Shown here: in pieces, positions 44,687 to 54,632 of the stretch
Layout: each line of letters starts with the position of its first letter
Position numbering within the stretch: position 1 is the stretch's first letter
Source: G942493375 sp942493375
GTDB taxonomy: Bacteria; Armatimonadota; UBA5829
Length of the DNA stretch: 64,000 nucleotides
NCBI GenBank assembly: GCA_942493375.1
Contig: OW818698.1
Span: 3,038,001-3,102,000 of the forward strand
Reading direction: 5' to 3'
Made by a program: the position numbers and the translations under genes
The notes under the pieces: generated by a model
Told to the model about the DNA's origin: nothing
What the model saw: only the letters and a program-made list of their open reading frames with translations
Databases searched by the model: none

Positions 44687-46849
44687 TTACAACTCCACAT
44701 CCACATCACTAACTGTTATCGGACCGAATATTTTCCTTAGCCAGTGTGAGGGCTTAATTCCCACATAATATGTACCAGGTGGCACATTATCTATGTAGAT
44801 TTTCCCCTGAGCATCCAGGCCTGTCTTCTCAGTGCGTATAATACTGATGCGATCATCTTTGCGCAATTCAACCGTCACCGGTACACTCAGCACTTGTCCT
44901 GAATAATCACCCAGATGCACAGTTGCACTGATTGTATATCCTTTCAAGATGTGTAGTGCAAACCCTTGCTGTGTGGTCTGAGTCAGGAATTCACTATCTT
45001 TAGCTTGAATCAAAGCGGTATAATCGCCTGCAGCAGTTGGTTTTCCTGAGAGTATACCCGTTATAGCATCCAGGTTTAGTCCCGGTGGAAGAGGACCGTT
45101 GTATGGTGTAAACAGGACGGACTTTGCATTGGTTAAACTGCTCGTACCATCATATCCATTAACTAGCGTACATCCCGTACCATTGCCCGGAGATACACCA
45201 ATAGTTGGTGAAATGCCGGTATTTCCACTTCCATAATCAAACCGGATTCTACCATCGCTAAAGAGAACTGCAGCAAAGTTAACTGGATAAGATCCATTCC
45301 ACGTCACACCTTGCCAGCGAACTGTAACCTGTCCGGTTGTGCTTTCATCTATGTATACATCACCTGGGCTGGTGACAAGGTCGTCCCACATTGGTGCGAT
45401 ACAGACACGTGATTTTAGTGCATCGGTTGAGTTGCCCCAATCAGTTGATGAGTTTGTAAAGTCCAGATATCCATTACTGCACACATTCACACTAGTGTAA
45501 TTCTTACCATAAAACTTAAATGTAAACGGCAAGGTATATGGCCAGGAACCTTCATCATCATTCCAACCTTGCCCTATTCCAAGGGTGCTAAAGCTGCTGC
45601 TTCCCAGTAAGTCATATGTATATCCGCCACCACAGTCGACGGCTGACCAATGATAAGGCTTAGTCCCACCACTTGCACTCAACGCACTGGAAACGTTCTG
45701 CCCGACATACCATGTATATTCATATGGCTGATTGATAGTTAACGAGGGTTTTGTAGATACCAGGCGGAGTACTGTTACACCATAATGCTGCATGCCGGCA
45801 TACTCCATACCCCAAGTCATGGTATGGTTGTTGTGATCCCAGGTATCATGTATGTAGACTGTCTGGTTCGAAGAATCGTACCCATACCCGACCATAGAAT
45901 GTCCTGAAACCTGGATCATAACCGGACACCCATTGTCTATCTCGTTTTTATATTGATCAAAAGTAAATCCTGTGGTATTACCACCATACCCATATATGTA
46001 TTGGGAAAAGTTCGCTGCAACCTGGTAGCCTCTGGATCTGGCGAATTCACCGATTCCGTGACATCCGTCCTTGCCCGATGGCTCTCCCCCAACATAGTCA
46101 TATATAGGACTACCATCTGTAAAAAACCAGAATGTGGTAGAACCATCACTGCTACCATATTTGGACTGGTTAGTGCCCATATAATCAGCAGTGCAACCAG
46201 ACCATTCATGCTCTGACCAAAAGCCGACATAAGGATCAGGGTCATTGTTACCAGTACTACGCCAATAATCATCCACATGCCCTCTGAAACCTAATCCATC
46301 ATATCCTAAATGAGTAGCGCTTAGTGGACATTCACCGTTTCCCCAAGTGGAATTGTTTTGTGGACATATTCCCCCATTTGCAGGGCCTGTATACATATTA
46401 GAATAGCCCATATTATCGTAATATCCCATGATCATAGCCGCAGATGTTGCAGAACAACCATATGACCAGTCAAAGGCAGGAACATTGGGCAACACAACAA
46501 CTCCCTGAGTTGCATAATTGTGAGGAACAGCTGCTGCAGACATCCTGAAATATTTGGGAGGTCGCCCAGGAACCACAATCTTGTCTATAAGCTTGCCTTT
46601 GTACACAGATTGCTGTTGAAGATATTTAATGGCAGGCTGTATTGCATTTGGGTCCCACGAGTCAGACTCCACCCCGGATTCTTCGTGTTCTGCCCGAGCA
46701 TTCCCACTAAATATCACCTCACTGATTGGTGAATGCTTTAGTGCACTGCTGGAATCCGGACTCGCTATAGTCGCCGTAGAGAAAAACACATATAACAAAG
46801 CTACAATTGCCGTGCTAAGCATATAAAACAAGTGATTGCTTCTTTCCAC
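44687..46849 (-). CDS. Exported C39-like cysteine peptidase with Ig-like domains
   Basis: This 720-residue exported protein has a signal segment (about 8-30). A papain-like C39 peptidase domain follows (about 120-365): Cys132 in SYGCSATSAAMIMGYYDN, His317 in SGHSMVGYGYD and Asp335/338 in HDTWD. A nidogen-like or putative-Ig region comes next (about 380-620, with PLPPGLNLDAITGILSGKPT). The C-terminal beta domain (about 640-720, ISATVHLGDYSG and SHWLRKIFG) is a type I associate with Armatimonadota exported proteins. The start is GTG 46849 with CGAGG upstream. It may cleave surface peptides; the partner is unknown. Confidence 0.82.
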   Translation of the reverse strand: MERSNHLFYMLSTAIVALLYVFFSTATIASPDSSSALKHSPISEVIFSGNARAEHEESGVESDSWDPNAIQPAIKYLQQQSVYKGKLIDKIVVPGRPPKYFRMSAAAVPHNYATQGVVVLPNVPAFDWSYGCSATSAAMIMGYYDNMGYSNMYTGPANGGICPQNNSTWGNGECPLSATHLGYDGLGFRGHVDDYWRSTGNNDPDPYVGFWSEHEWSGCTADYMGTNQSKYGSSDGSTTFWFFTDGSPIYDYVGGEPSGKDGCHGIGEFARSRGYQVAANFSQYIYGYGGNTTGFTFDQYKNEIDNGCPVMIQVSGHSMVGYGYDSSNQTVYIHDTWDHNNHTMTWGMEYAGMQHYGVTVLRLVSTKPSLTINQPYEYTWYVGQNVSSALSASGGTKPYHWSAVDCGGGYTYDLLGSSSFSTLGIGQGWNDDEGSWPYTLPFTFKFYGKNYTSVNVCSNGYLDFTNSSTDWGNSTDALKSRVCIAPMWDDLVTSPGDVYIDESTTGQVTVRWQGVTWNGSYPVNFAAVLFSDGRIRFDYGSGNTGISPTIGVSPGNGTGCTLVNGYDGTSSLTNAKSVLFTPYNGPLPPGLNLDAITGILSGKPTAAGDYTALIQAKDSEFLTQTTQQGFALHILKGYTISATVHLGDYSGQVLSVPVTVELRKDDRISIIRTEKTGLDAQGKIYIDNVPPGTYYVGIKPSHWLRKIFGPITVSDVDVEL

Positions 46850-47088
46850 AATATGCCTCGCAGCTTACGATAATCAAAACGTAACATATAGACACTAAAT
46901 TAAGGGATAAACGGTCTTCCTACAGGTTATTTACAGCAAATTTTGTGCCATTTTGTCATATATGACGCATGACAGCAAAACATTTAAAATGAACTTGAAG
47001 GCTTGTCGAATGGGATATAGCTGGTACTGCAACGTATCACAGCGAGCTGTAATATTGAGGCGAAATTGATTGTGAATTAGAAGTATTA

Positions 47089-47126
47089 CTGAGGGATTTT
47101 GGTTTCTATAGACCAATATCCCTCAG
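47089..47126 (-). terminator. Stem-loop after the GH127 operon
   Basis: CTGAGGGAT (47089-47097) pairs with ATCCCTCAG (47118-47126), and TTGGT/ACCAA extends the stem after one mismatched pair. There is no strong T-run on the minus side. The rest of the 46850-47141 gap holds nothing recognisable. Confidence 0.55.
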
Positions 47127-47141
47127 CCTTTAATTTATCAG

Positions 47142-49301
47142 CTAGAGAAGCGCTTCGAAAGCTGCCAGGTTGCCAAATATACCTTTGGACTCCGGGGACT
47201 TCTCGGACAAGAGTTTGAATCCGATGGTATGCCGTCCATATGTCAGTCCGGCATAGTCTGCTGAGGCTGGTTCTCCTCGTTTTACTCCGTATTCATCGAG
47301 TTGTCCAACAACCTTATCGTCTATTGTTACTTCGAACCTGCCTGAATCGTCATATCTAAAATAGTGGACCCTTACTCCTGTGCCATCAAACGAATGCTCT
47401 GCAGAGGAATCAGGAGTACTTGTTGTCATCCAGCCATTATAATCCGTCCAACTTCCATTGTATTTGGCAGCTTTATATGACACCCAGGAAACATCTTTGG
47501 ATGGGTCCAGGTAGAGGAAGTATCTCTCGCTCTCCTTAAATACATAAAAAGGTCTGACCAATACATCCGGATCAGAAGCCAGATGCCATGTGAGAGGTTC
47601 ACTCGGGTTGGGAACCAGTGATGTCTCGATTTTAACAGGGTCTATCTCCCTGGCCGGATTCTTGCCAAGTGACCTTACAGCGAGTGCTACCGGGCCATAC
47701 ATTATGGCAGCTGGATACTCTTTGGCGGGATCAATTCTGCTTATCCAGAGCTTCATTGGCAGTTCAATGGACAGCTTATCCCCATCTTTCCACTTACGGT
47801 TGAATGTAGCCCAATGGTGCGCATTGATCTTGACTGCCACTACTTTGCCATTGATTCGGGCTTTCATTGGAGCAACCAACCAGTTTGGAACTCTCAACTT
47901 GATTCCAAACTGTGCAGGAGTCGAGACTTGAATTCCTAACTCAACACTGTTACTTTCGGGGAAATGAGTGTTTTGTGAAACGATAACTCTCCCGCTCTTC
48001 CGATCCCATTCGACGCTGGATTCTGTGAACAGGTTCACGTAAAGGTTGTCCGCATCTTTGAAGTATATCAGGTCGTGGTAGTCTGAAACGGCCTGAGGCC
48101 TGGTTCCGGAGCAACATGGCCATTGAGCGGTTATATTTCTTTTTGCTGACCCACTCGTATTGTATTCAGAATAGTAGAATACTCTGCCTTCACCATCCAT
48201 TGGTATGCTGGCCCCTATACCATTCAGCAGCAGCTTTTCAGTCCAGTCTCCATAACGGGCATCACCTGTAAAGCTGATCAACGATTTGGTCATTTTGAAC
48301 CCGGCCCACGAGCCGCACTGTGTTTCAAAGTGATTAGTAGCCTCAGAAAGAGCCTTCACAAGTCCATCTCTGGGCAGTAGAGATTCGTTCGGGCCATACC
48401 CCCCCGTTGCCCAGCACTGCTTTTCCTGCAAATAATCATACGCGTTTTTCAGTGTTTTCAGATATGCAGGATCACCTTTGGCCAAATAGGCAGAAGCCAA
48501 GCCATTGAAAGTATTAACGTGGCTGTAGGCGTGATACCAGCCAGGCTTCGTAAAAATATCATCGCCCTTGCCCTTCGTGAAAAAGTCCCAATAATCTTTA
48601 TACTCCCATACTCCGACAAAATCTTTGTATTTAGTATCTCCAGTAAGTAAGTAGGCACGGTAGAGGTTCTCGCTTAGGGTATACCACTCACCGCCATCGT
48701 TACCAATAGGATTAGCATATTGCCGGACACGGCTAAGGTTTAAAATAGCCCAGTTAGTGATTTGTTTGAGATAGTCTAGAGCGGTCTTGTCTCCACAGTA
48801 TGTGTAAATGTCGAGTAGTCCGCCAATCATCTTTTCATAGTAGTATGGCATCAACTGCGGGTTCTTTTCTACAAAGAAGAAGCCGTCGGACTCAATACAA
48901 TCAGCCCAGCCGTTCATCAGGGCTATAGCCTTGTCCTTATAGACTTTATCACCGGTTGCAGCATACATCCGTGCATATCCAGCAAGGAACTGGCCGAATG
49001 GATTATGGCTTACATAACAGCCTCCAAGGTCAGCACCCGGGGCTGGTTTCCCTGCGCGTTCTCTGTATGGTTTCAGCAGATCATCATTAGGAATCCGCAG
49101 ATAATATTCGCACACTTCATCAAACTGTCTCTGAAGATTACCACCCAGTGTCACCCCGTGGTAATTGAACGGTTCAACAATTCTTTTATCCTTATTTACC
49201 GGAGTATCGCCTGCCGTTACATTAGTGCTCAAGCTAACAACTGCTAATAATCCCATTAAGACACCTCTTTTCAATCTGAGACCTAATTCGGATGATTTCA
49301 T
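47142..49301 (-). CDS. Exported GH127-family beta-L-arabinofuranosidase-like enzyme
   Basis: This 719-residue protein has a signal peptide and the (alpha/alpha)6 barrel of GH127 (formerly DUF1680). The family's zinc-thiolate site is intact: FETQCGSW gives the Glu and first Cys, and WPCCSGTRPQ the paired Cys including the nucleophile. A C-terminal beta domain follows (FDGTGVRVHYFRYDDSGRF). These enzymes release L-arabinofuranose or related sugars from plant glycans. ATG 49301 has AAAGGTG before it and gives the best signal peptide; ATG 49328, overlapping the upstream stop, is the alternative. It is the last gene of a three-gene minus-strand operon. Confidence 0.9.
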   Translation of the reverse strand: MKSSELGLRLKRGVLMGLLAVVSLSTNVTAGDTPVNKDKRIVEPFNYHGVTLGGNLQRQFDEVCEYYLRIPNDDLLKPYRERAGKPAPGADLGGCYVSHNPFGQFLAGYARMYAATGDKVYKDKAIALMNGWADCIESDGFFFVEKNPQLMPYYYEKMIGGLLDIYTYCGDKTALDYLKQITNWAILNLSRVRQYANPIGNDGGEWYTLSENLYRAYLLTGDTKYKDFVGVWEYKDYWDFFTKGKGDDIFTKPGWYHAYSHVNTFNGLASAYLAKGDPAYLKTLKNAYDYLQEKQCWATGGYGPNESLLPRDGLVKALSEATNHFETQCGSWAGFKMTKSLISFTGDARYGDWTEKLLLNGIGASIPMDGEGRVFYYSEYNTSGSAKRNITAQWPCCSGTRPQAVSDYHDLIYFKDADNLYVNLFTESSVEWDRKSGRVIVSQNTHFPESNSVELGIQVSTPAQFGIKLRVPNWLVAPMKARINGKVVAVKINAHHWATFNRKWKDGDKLSIELPMKLWISRIDPAKEYPAAIMYGPVALAVRSLGKNPAREIDPVKIETSLVPNPSEPLTWHLASDPDVLVRPFYVFKESERYFLYLDPSKDVSWVSYKAAKYNGSWTDYNGWMTTSTPDSSAEHSFDGTGVRVHYFRYDDSGRFEVTIDDKVVGQLDEYGVKRGEPASADYAGLTYGRHTIGFKLLSEKSPESKGIFGNLAAFEALL

Positions 49302-49324
49302 TGTATACACCTTTGATAATAAGC

Positions 49325-52165
49325 TCATTTGCTCAACAGCTCATGTATAGGATTCGACTTCAGTTTTGCGATCAAAGCATGGTTGGACGCATTGGCAGGT
49401 AGAATATAATACACTGCACAGTTAACATTCTTGAGAGTAAGGGGAACAGTTGCTGTCACCTGGACTTCATTCTCAATATTGCTCAGCGTATCGTATACAA
49501 TATATCTGCCTGACTTTTGAACAGGGACGCTGACACTTGCTTCAAATCCAGGATTTGTATAAGTCAAGCGCTGACTGCGGTTTCCGTCATAGATGAATTC
49601 CCAACTTTCAACCGGTTTTCTAGCCCATACTACATAGGACGCTCCGCCACGGATAGCATAGCTATGTACGATTGCTTCATCAACCGAATTGGCCAGCTTC
49701 TTTGCCCCCGCATAATACTTAGCCAGTGCTGAACCGATCTTCCGGTCCAGAGTAACCGACTCCGGTTCTCCTGCTCTATAGTGCAGATATATTGTCTTGC
49801 TGCCATTTGGCATAGTGAACTCACTTACAATCGGTATACCGTTGAAAGACAGGAGCACCTTGCCTCCTTTAGCTACATATACATCAGTTGGAATGGTAAT
49901 GCTGTCTTCCTTCTTGAAAACTCCAACAAATGGCTTGCCAACAAAACTTATCAGTCCGGTTGTTACTCCATCGTATTTGGATATAGCCGGCAGTCCCCAG
50001 GCCTTACCACCATTTGGATACTCAATAATAGTCTGAGGTGTAATCCAGGATGGATAGTTCACGCCGGTATTTCGTGAGGTGGGCTGATTACTGTGGCACA
50101 CGAACACATTCTTCGGACTACTGGACAGCCACTTGCTGATTCTCGCGACTAAAGTTGCCGGCATATCCGGCATACCCCAGAATATCATGCTGTGGCTCTC
50201 AAGCGGAGCATATCTGGTTGCATCCATCAGGTTAAAGATATACCCCTCTTTAGCCAAAGCTTCCGCCATACATCCATCATTTGACTTTTCATTAGCATAG
50301 AAACCGTAAAACAAATCTCCCCGATAACGGTTGATATTGCGGGGTGTTACTACAGCTATTTTTGATTTCGCCCGCAATGGCTTGTCTGCTTTATACTGAT
50401 CGAACGCATAAACTTTGGACATAGTGTCCCTGAATCGATCAAATTGCTGTTGGTTTTTGGGATCGCTGGTAACATCAAAAGGAGACTCATCCAGGAAATC
50501 ATTTTTCATTACATCAGCCTGCAGAGACGCACATAGGTCATATGCGACTGCATAGCTTACGGGGGCATCATAATAAGGCTTTCCGTGGCCGCCTGCATTG
50601 ATTTCTAGCTGGGGTCCAATTAAATGACCGGCTTCGTGGACATTCTTTGAAAGATATCCACCGCTGCGGTAGATAGCATCCGTCCACAATGGGTTGCCGA
50701 AGAACTCCGCAAAATTGCCCTGAAGCCCTGCAAGATGACCTAGATAAACATAATCTTCAGCTCCGCCAAGGTCTTCGGGGTTTGGTATTATCCAAATATG
50801 TCCCCCTTTAGACTCAGCATAAAGACCAAGTTCCTGCAAGAACTTCATATACTCCCAGTGCATAAGGACCACAAACAACCCCATGTTCTTACGCTTGGGA
50901 CCAATGTCCGCCCAGGCATCCTGTTCGGATACAGGTGCATATTCGTTCCATGTCGTATATCCCAGATCCTTTGGGGAGAGTATAAATCCGGAATAGTCTT
51001 TGTAGTAGTCCCAGAAGCTGATATTCCGTTTGCCGGACTTCTCGATCAGTAGCAAGCCACCATCTGTACCCAGAAGTGCCTTTCTATACGCAGCTACATC
51101 AGCATCCGAGTATCCCCAGCGTCCTCCAAAATATGGCCAGATAAAATCGACGAAAGTTAGTGTATTGATTCCACCTGCAATAATGGCATCTATGCGGCGC
51201 TTGTTCATATCTATATATTTCGGATTGCAGAAACAAGCTGAGTGCATTATATCGAACTTACCAGGGGTCTTGTTGTTGCTCTCTCCATCCCAGCGAACAC
51301 ACCATGCTTGCGCTTCTGTCAGTTCAACAGAGAAATCGATGGCATCCCCGTGTTCTTCCATCAACGGTCTACCCAGTTTTTTCATTCTGTCGCTCAGTGC
51401 AGCCGATTTATCTTCCCCCAGATAACCGCCCGACGATATACCAATAGATTGCGAAAGCCCACACATTTTATCAAGACTGTAGGCAGTTGTTTCCGTTGTC
51501 CAAAATGTGCCACCGCCTGCAATAAACGCATGACCGTGTGGATCGGTTGTATTCAGTGGAGCTTTCTTTGTTGGAGGAACAGAATATGGTCTCGGCAGGT
51601 TGGCAGAATCCAACAGATTCCTGGTCCCGGCAGGCCCGCTGAGTACAACGTTGTCCAGGTAGAAAACGATCTCCCCACCAGCTCCACCCGGCTCCAGTGT
51701 AATGCTGCCGATGCTGTCCCAGTCACGTTTGTTATTCCCAAGTGCCCATAGGCCCATTTGGGAACTATTGAACTCAAAACGAGTCCATTTCCCGATTCCA
51801 GCTCTTGTCAGATCCGGATTTGCAACCCATCGGTCTCCATCTGCCTCACTCAGATAGATAGCCAGGTTTGCCTTTATGTTCTGTTCTATCATTAAGTCAA
51901 AGCTGATAGTATCGTAACCTTTAGCTTGAGCCGGCCACGATAATACCCAAAACGGAGCAGTCAACAGATAAGCAGGATGACTGGTCCAGTGGACTTTCAG
52001 ACTGCCACTCCCACCGTTCGTCGGTGAGTCTACAATGCCAACTTCGCCAACATCCCCCCATCCTGAAAAAGCAGACTGCATAGCAGCCTGCTTGGGAGTG
52101 ATAGCATATGCTGTTGTTGCAAACAAGCATACAATTAAAAGTAAGAGGATGTTAGCGGTTTTCAT
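49325..52165 (-). CDS. Exported putative glycoside hydrolase with N-terminal CBM-like domain
   Basis: This 946-residue protein starts with a signal peptide (MKTANILLLLIVCLFATTAYA). A jelly-roll domain (about 30-185, with YDTISFDLMIEQNIKANLAIYL) resembles carbohydrate-binding modules. A TIM-barrel-like centre follows (about 250-620, with NTLTFVDFIWPYFGGRWGYS and HIWIIPNPEDLGG), then a Rossmann-like segment (KSKIAVVTPRNINRYRG) and beta domains at the end. No CAZy family is evident. It lies between a DUF4838 protein and a GH127 enzyme, 32 bases downstream of the former and about 24 bases upstream of the latter, so all three probably act on one glycan. Confidence 0.68.
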   Translation of the reverse strand: MKTANILLLLIVCLFATTAYAITPKQAAMQSAFSGWGDVGEVGIVDSPTNGGSGSLKVHWTSHPAYLLTAPFWVLSWPAQAKGYDTISFDLMIEQNIKANLAIYLSEADGDRWVANPDLTRAGIGKWTRFEFNSSQMGLWALGNNKRDWDSIGSITLEPGGAGGEIVFYLDNVVLSGPAGTRNLLDSANLPRPYSVPPTKKAPLNTTDPHGHAFIAGGGTFWTTETTAYSLDKMCGLSQSIGISSGGYLGEDKSAALSDRMKKLGRPLMEEHGDAIDFSVELTEAQAWCVRWDGESNNKTPGKFDIMHSACFCNPKYIDMNKRRIDAIIAGGINTLTFVDFIWPYFGGRWGYSDADVAAYRKALLGTDGGLLLIEKSGKRNISFWDYYKDYSGFILSPKDLGYTTWNEYAPVSEQDAWADIGPKRKNMGLFVVLMHWEYMKFLQELGLYAESKGGHIWIIPNPEDLGGAEDYVYLGHLAGLQGNFAEFFGNPLWTDAIYRSGGYLSKNVHEAGHLIGPQLEINAGGHGKPYYDAPVSYAVAYDLCASLQADVMKNDFLDESPFDVTSDPKNQQQFDRFRDTMSKVYAFDQYKADKPLRAKSKIAVVTPRNINRYRGDLFYGFYANEKSNDGCMAEALAKEGYIFNLMDATRYAPLESHSMIFWGMPDMPATLVARISKWLSSSPKNVFVCHSNQPTSRNTGVNYPSWITPQTIIEYPNGGKAWGLPAISKYDGVTTGLISFVGKPFVGVFKKEDSITIPTDVYVAKGGKVLLSFNGIPIVSEFTMPNGSKTIYLHYRAGEPESVTLDRKIGSALAKYYAGAKKLANSVDEAIVHSYAIRGGASYVVWARKPVESWEFIYDGNRSQRLTYTNPGFEASVSVPVQKSGRYIVYDTLSNIENEVQVTATVPLTLKNVNCAVYYILPANASNHALIAKLKSNPIHELLSK

Positions 52166-52197
52166 TTACATACTTCTCCAGGGAACAAGTTCCAAAT

Positions 52198-54486
52198 CTA
52201 TTTCACATGTACCAAGAATACACGGTCTACCCAGGTGGCTTCTTTTTGTCCGAATGATCCTGAGCCGTTTGGTTGCACCCATATCTTAGCAGATTCTCCA
52301 AGCTTGAACTCTCCCATATCCACTGTCGTGTATGATTTACCGGACTCCGAATCGAATTCTGCAGTTGTCCGGAACAGTTCAGATGGCGCATAGATCCCCA
52401 CAGCAACTCCGACCTTGTTATCATCAGCTGGTTTCGATCTGAGTGTCACATATACTCTCCACTTACCTGTCAGGTTTCGAGGCAATTCATATGTAGCCTG
52501 CATGGCTACATTAGAGCCCTTGAGCATCAGCGCTTTGCCATCAGATGCTGCAGGGTCATCTGATTGTATGCTTTCTGCTGCATCGGTAACTTTGATCAGG
52601 TCATTACGGATGTCTACCCATTGATAAGATTTCAGCTTCGCACATTGTTCAGGTATCTTCCCGGACGGAGGGAACAACATACCGTCCAGAACTCTTCTAT
52701 ATCCCGTAAGGTCATCCCATTCTTTGTAGCAACTGGCTCCGAATTCATTCTTACTGAAGTTTTCGAGAGCTACATAGACATCCTGCGGCCCAAGGAATGC
52801 GACTTTTCTTTTCTCTGCTTCATATCTGAACTCTCTGTATCTTTGAAGGTAGACAACCTCGATACTCAGCCTTGCTCTTCGGACCCTGTAAAGCAAAGTC
52901 TTGTTGTTTGCAACTGCTTTCTCTGCCTGATTAAAGAGCTTTGTCGATGCAGTTATATCGTCAAGTGTAAACCAGTTTGATGTATCGCTGCCATAGACAC
53001 CAAGCCACGTATCAGGCTGCCGGTTGACTGCTTTGTCTATAAGATCAATGTATTTCAGCAGTATCGGTCCGGCTTTTCCATAATATGCAGAAGTGAACTC
53101 AGCCATCAGAGTATGCGGGGCAAGATCGGGATTCCACATCATATGGGCATTGACCCACGCACGCATATGCATGAACTCCCCGGTTGATCCCCAAGCTCCC
53201 TGAGAAAACACACCCTTTACGTTCATCTTTTTATAGAATTTGATACTTTTGGCAAGTACAGTATGGTTTGGATGGGGTTGGATAAAATTGCCAAAATGCG
53301 GGTCGTAGTCCCACATATAAACACTGGAGGACATCTTCTGCCACTCATCCAGATATCTACTGTAGTTTGCTACTCTCGATATATCATGCTTATGGTTTCT
53401 ATCCAAAACACCAAAAATAACCATTACGTTCTTGCGTGGTTTTATATATTTAGGAGGGCGTTCGGTAGACCAGTACGACAAAGTTGATATTGTCACATCC
53501 GGGAATTGCTTTACAACCTGATCAGCAACATAGTTTACAAAATCCAGCAGGACTCCGGAATAAGCACCCTCATGTTCGAAAATTGCAGTGCAGTTTTCAC
53601 ACTGGCAGACAGCATCAGTATCTGCAGGCCCTACGGATACAAATCTTGAATGGGTCTTTTTGAGATATTCTATGACTTCAGCCGCAGCAGCTTGTCTGGC
53701 CTCGGGATTTGTCAGGCACAACTGCGAAGGTATTCGCTTGTTTTCAGCTTTACGGAAAGCATACCATTCAGGATGTTTCTCGAAATAATCAGCAGGTTTC
53801 ATGAATTGACCGATCAAGCTGTGTCCTCCGCCAAAGGAGAACCCTCCTCCATAGTTATCAGGAGCAGGATCAAAATTATCAGTACCATTCAAACGCAGCC
53901 TAACCCTCATCATTGGGTCACGGACAGCTTCTGTATAAAGCAGACGATATTCGAATGGAGGGGTATAGACTACATTCTGGATGGGTACTGTAAGATTGGG
54001 TTTTGAAGGAACAACCTCATCAGCATCAGAAGCATACCACTTGCAGCCTATTGTATCCTCCAGAAATGTGTCAACAGCATAGATAATGCCTCTAGGTCCA
54101 TTGCCTGTAAGAACGATGTCATTGCCGTGTGATTTGATAACTATGCCGTCAGCACCCAATCTGGCAATATCTGCAGATGCTATCTCTTTAGCTTTATTGG
54201 TCTGACCAACATACAGTCTGACAAGGCTGCTGTTGCCTGGTTCGGTAGCAATTTTCGGAGCAACACCTATAACCTTGCCCAGATACTTGCTTAAATCTGC
54301 TGCAGCAGTCTTTTCATTCTCAGTTGCATTCACACTGACAACAATCTGGCACAATGGCTTACCTTTTGATGAAAGGACAATGCCATCAACCTTCACCGCA
54401 GCTCCAGCAAGAGAATATATGGCAAGCAATGCCAAAATCGACAATGTATAAATCATTGCCCGAAATATTGTTTTGTGATTCATCAT
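52198..54486 (-). CDS. Exported DUF4838-family (alpha-glucuronidase-like) protein
   Basis: This 762-residue protein has a signal peptide (MMNHKTIFRAMIYTLSILALL and on), an N-terminal alpha-glucuronidase-like domain (about 45-165, ATENEKTAAADLSKYLGKVI, GPRGIIYAVDTFLED) and the DUF4838 barrel (about 230-560, CQCENCTAIFEHEG, GVFSQGAWGSTGEF, MHMRAWVNAHMMWNP). The C-terminal beta domain ends in DRVFLVHVK. The family is related to GH67 and GH20-like enzymes. GGAGG lies eight bases before ATG 54486. It is first in the operon with the putative glycosidase and GH127, so a uronic-acid or arabinose-bearing plant polymer is a likely target. Confidence 0.8.
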   Translation of the reverse strand: MMNHKTIFRAMIYTLSILALLAIYSLAGAAVKVDGIVLSSKGKPLCQIVVSVNATENEKTAAADLSKYLGKVIGVAPKIATEPGNSSLVRLYVGQTNKAKEIASADIARLGADGIVIKSHGNDIVLTGNGPRGIIYAVDTFLEDTIGCKWYASDADEVVPSKPNLTVPIQNVVYTPPFEYRLLYTEAVRDPMMRVRLRLNGTDNFDPAPDNYGGGFSFGGGHSLIGQFMKPADYFEKHPEWYAFRKAENKRIPSQLCLTNPEARQAAAAEVIEYLKKTHSRFVSVGPADTDAVCQCENCTAIFEHEGAYSGVLLDFVNYVADQVVKQFPDVTISTLSYWSTERPPKYIKPRKNVMVIFGVLDRNHKHDISRVANYSRYLDEWQKMSSSVYMWDYDPHFGNFIQPHPNHTVLAKSIKFYKKMNVKGVFSQGAWGSTGEFMHMRAWVNAHMMWNPDLAPHTLMAEFTSAYYGKAGPILLKYIDLIDKAVNRQPDTWLGVYGSDTSNWFTLDDITASTKLFNQAEKAVANNKTLLYRVRRARLSIEVVYLQRYREFRYEAEKRKVAFLGPQDVYVALENFSKNEFGASCYKEWDDLTGYRRVLDGMLFPPSGKIPEQCAKLKSYQWVDIRNDLIKVTDAAESIQSDDPAASDGKALMLKGSNVAMQATYELPRNLTGKWRVYVTLRSKPADDNKVGVAVGIYAPSELFRTTAEFDSESGKSYTTVDMGEFKLGESAKIWVQPNGSGSFGQKEATWVDRVFLVHVK

Positions 54487-54632
54487 TGGAACGTCCTCCA
54501 CGATACCTGTATTCGCTACAATATAGTATCATATTCTGTTGTTGGATTATTTTGAAGCTTATCGGCATTTCAAGTATCTAAAGAGAATGAGTAGTAAAAT
54601 TATTTCCCGTATTCTTACCATAGGATGGGAAC

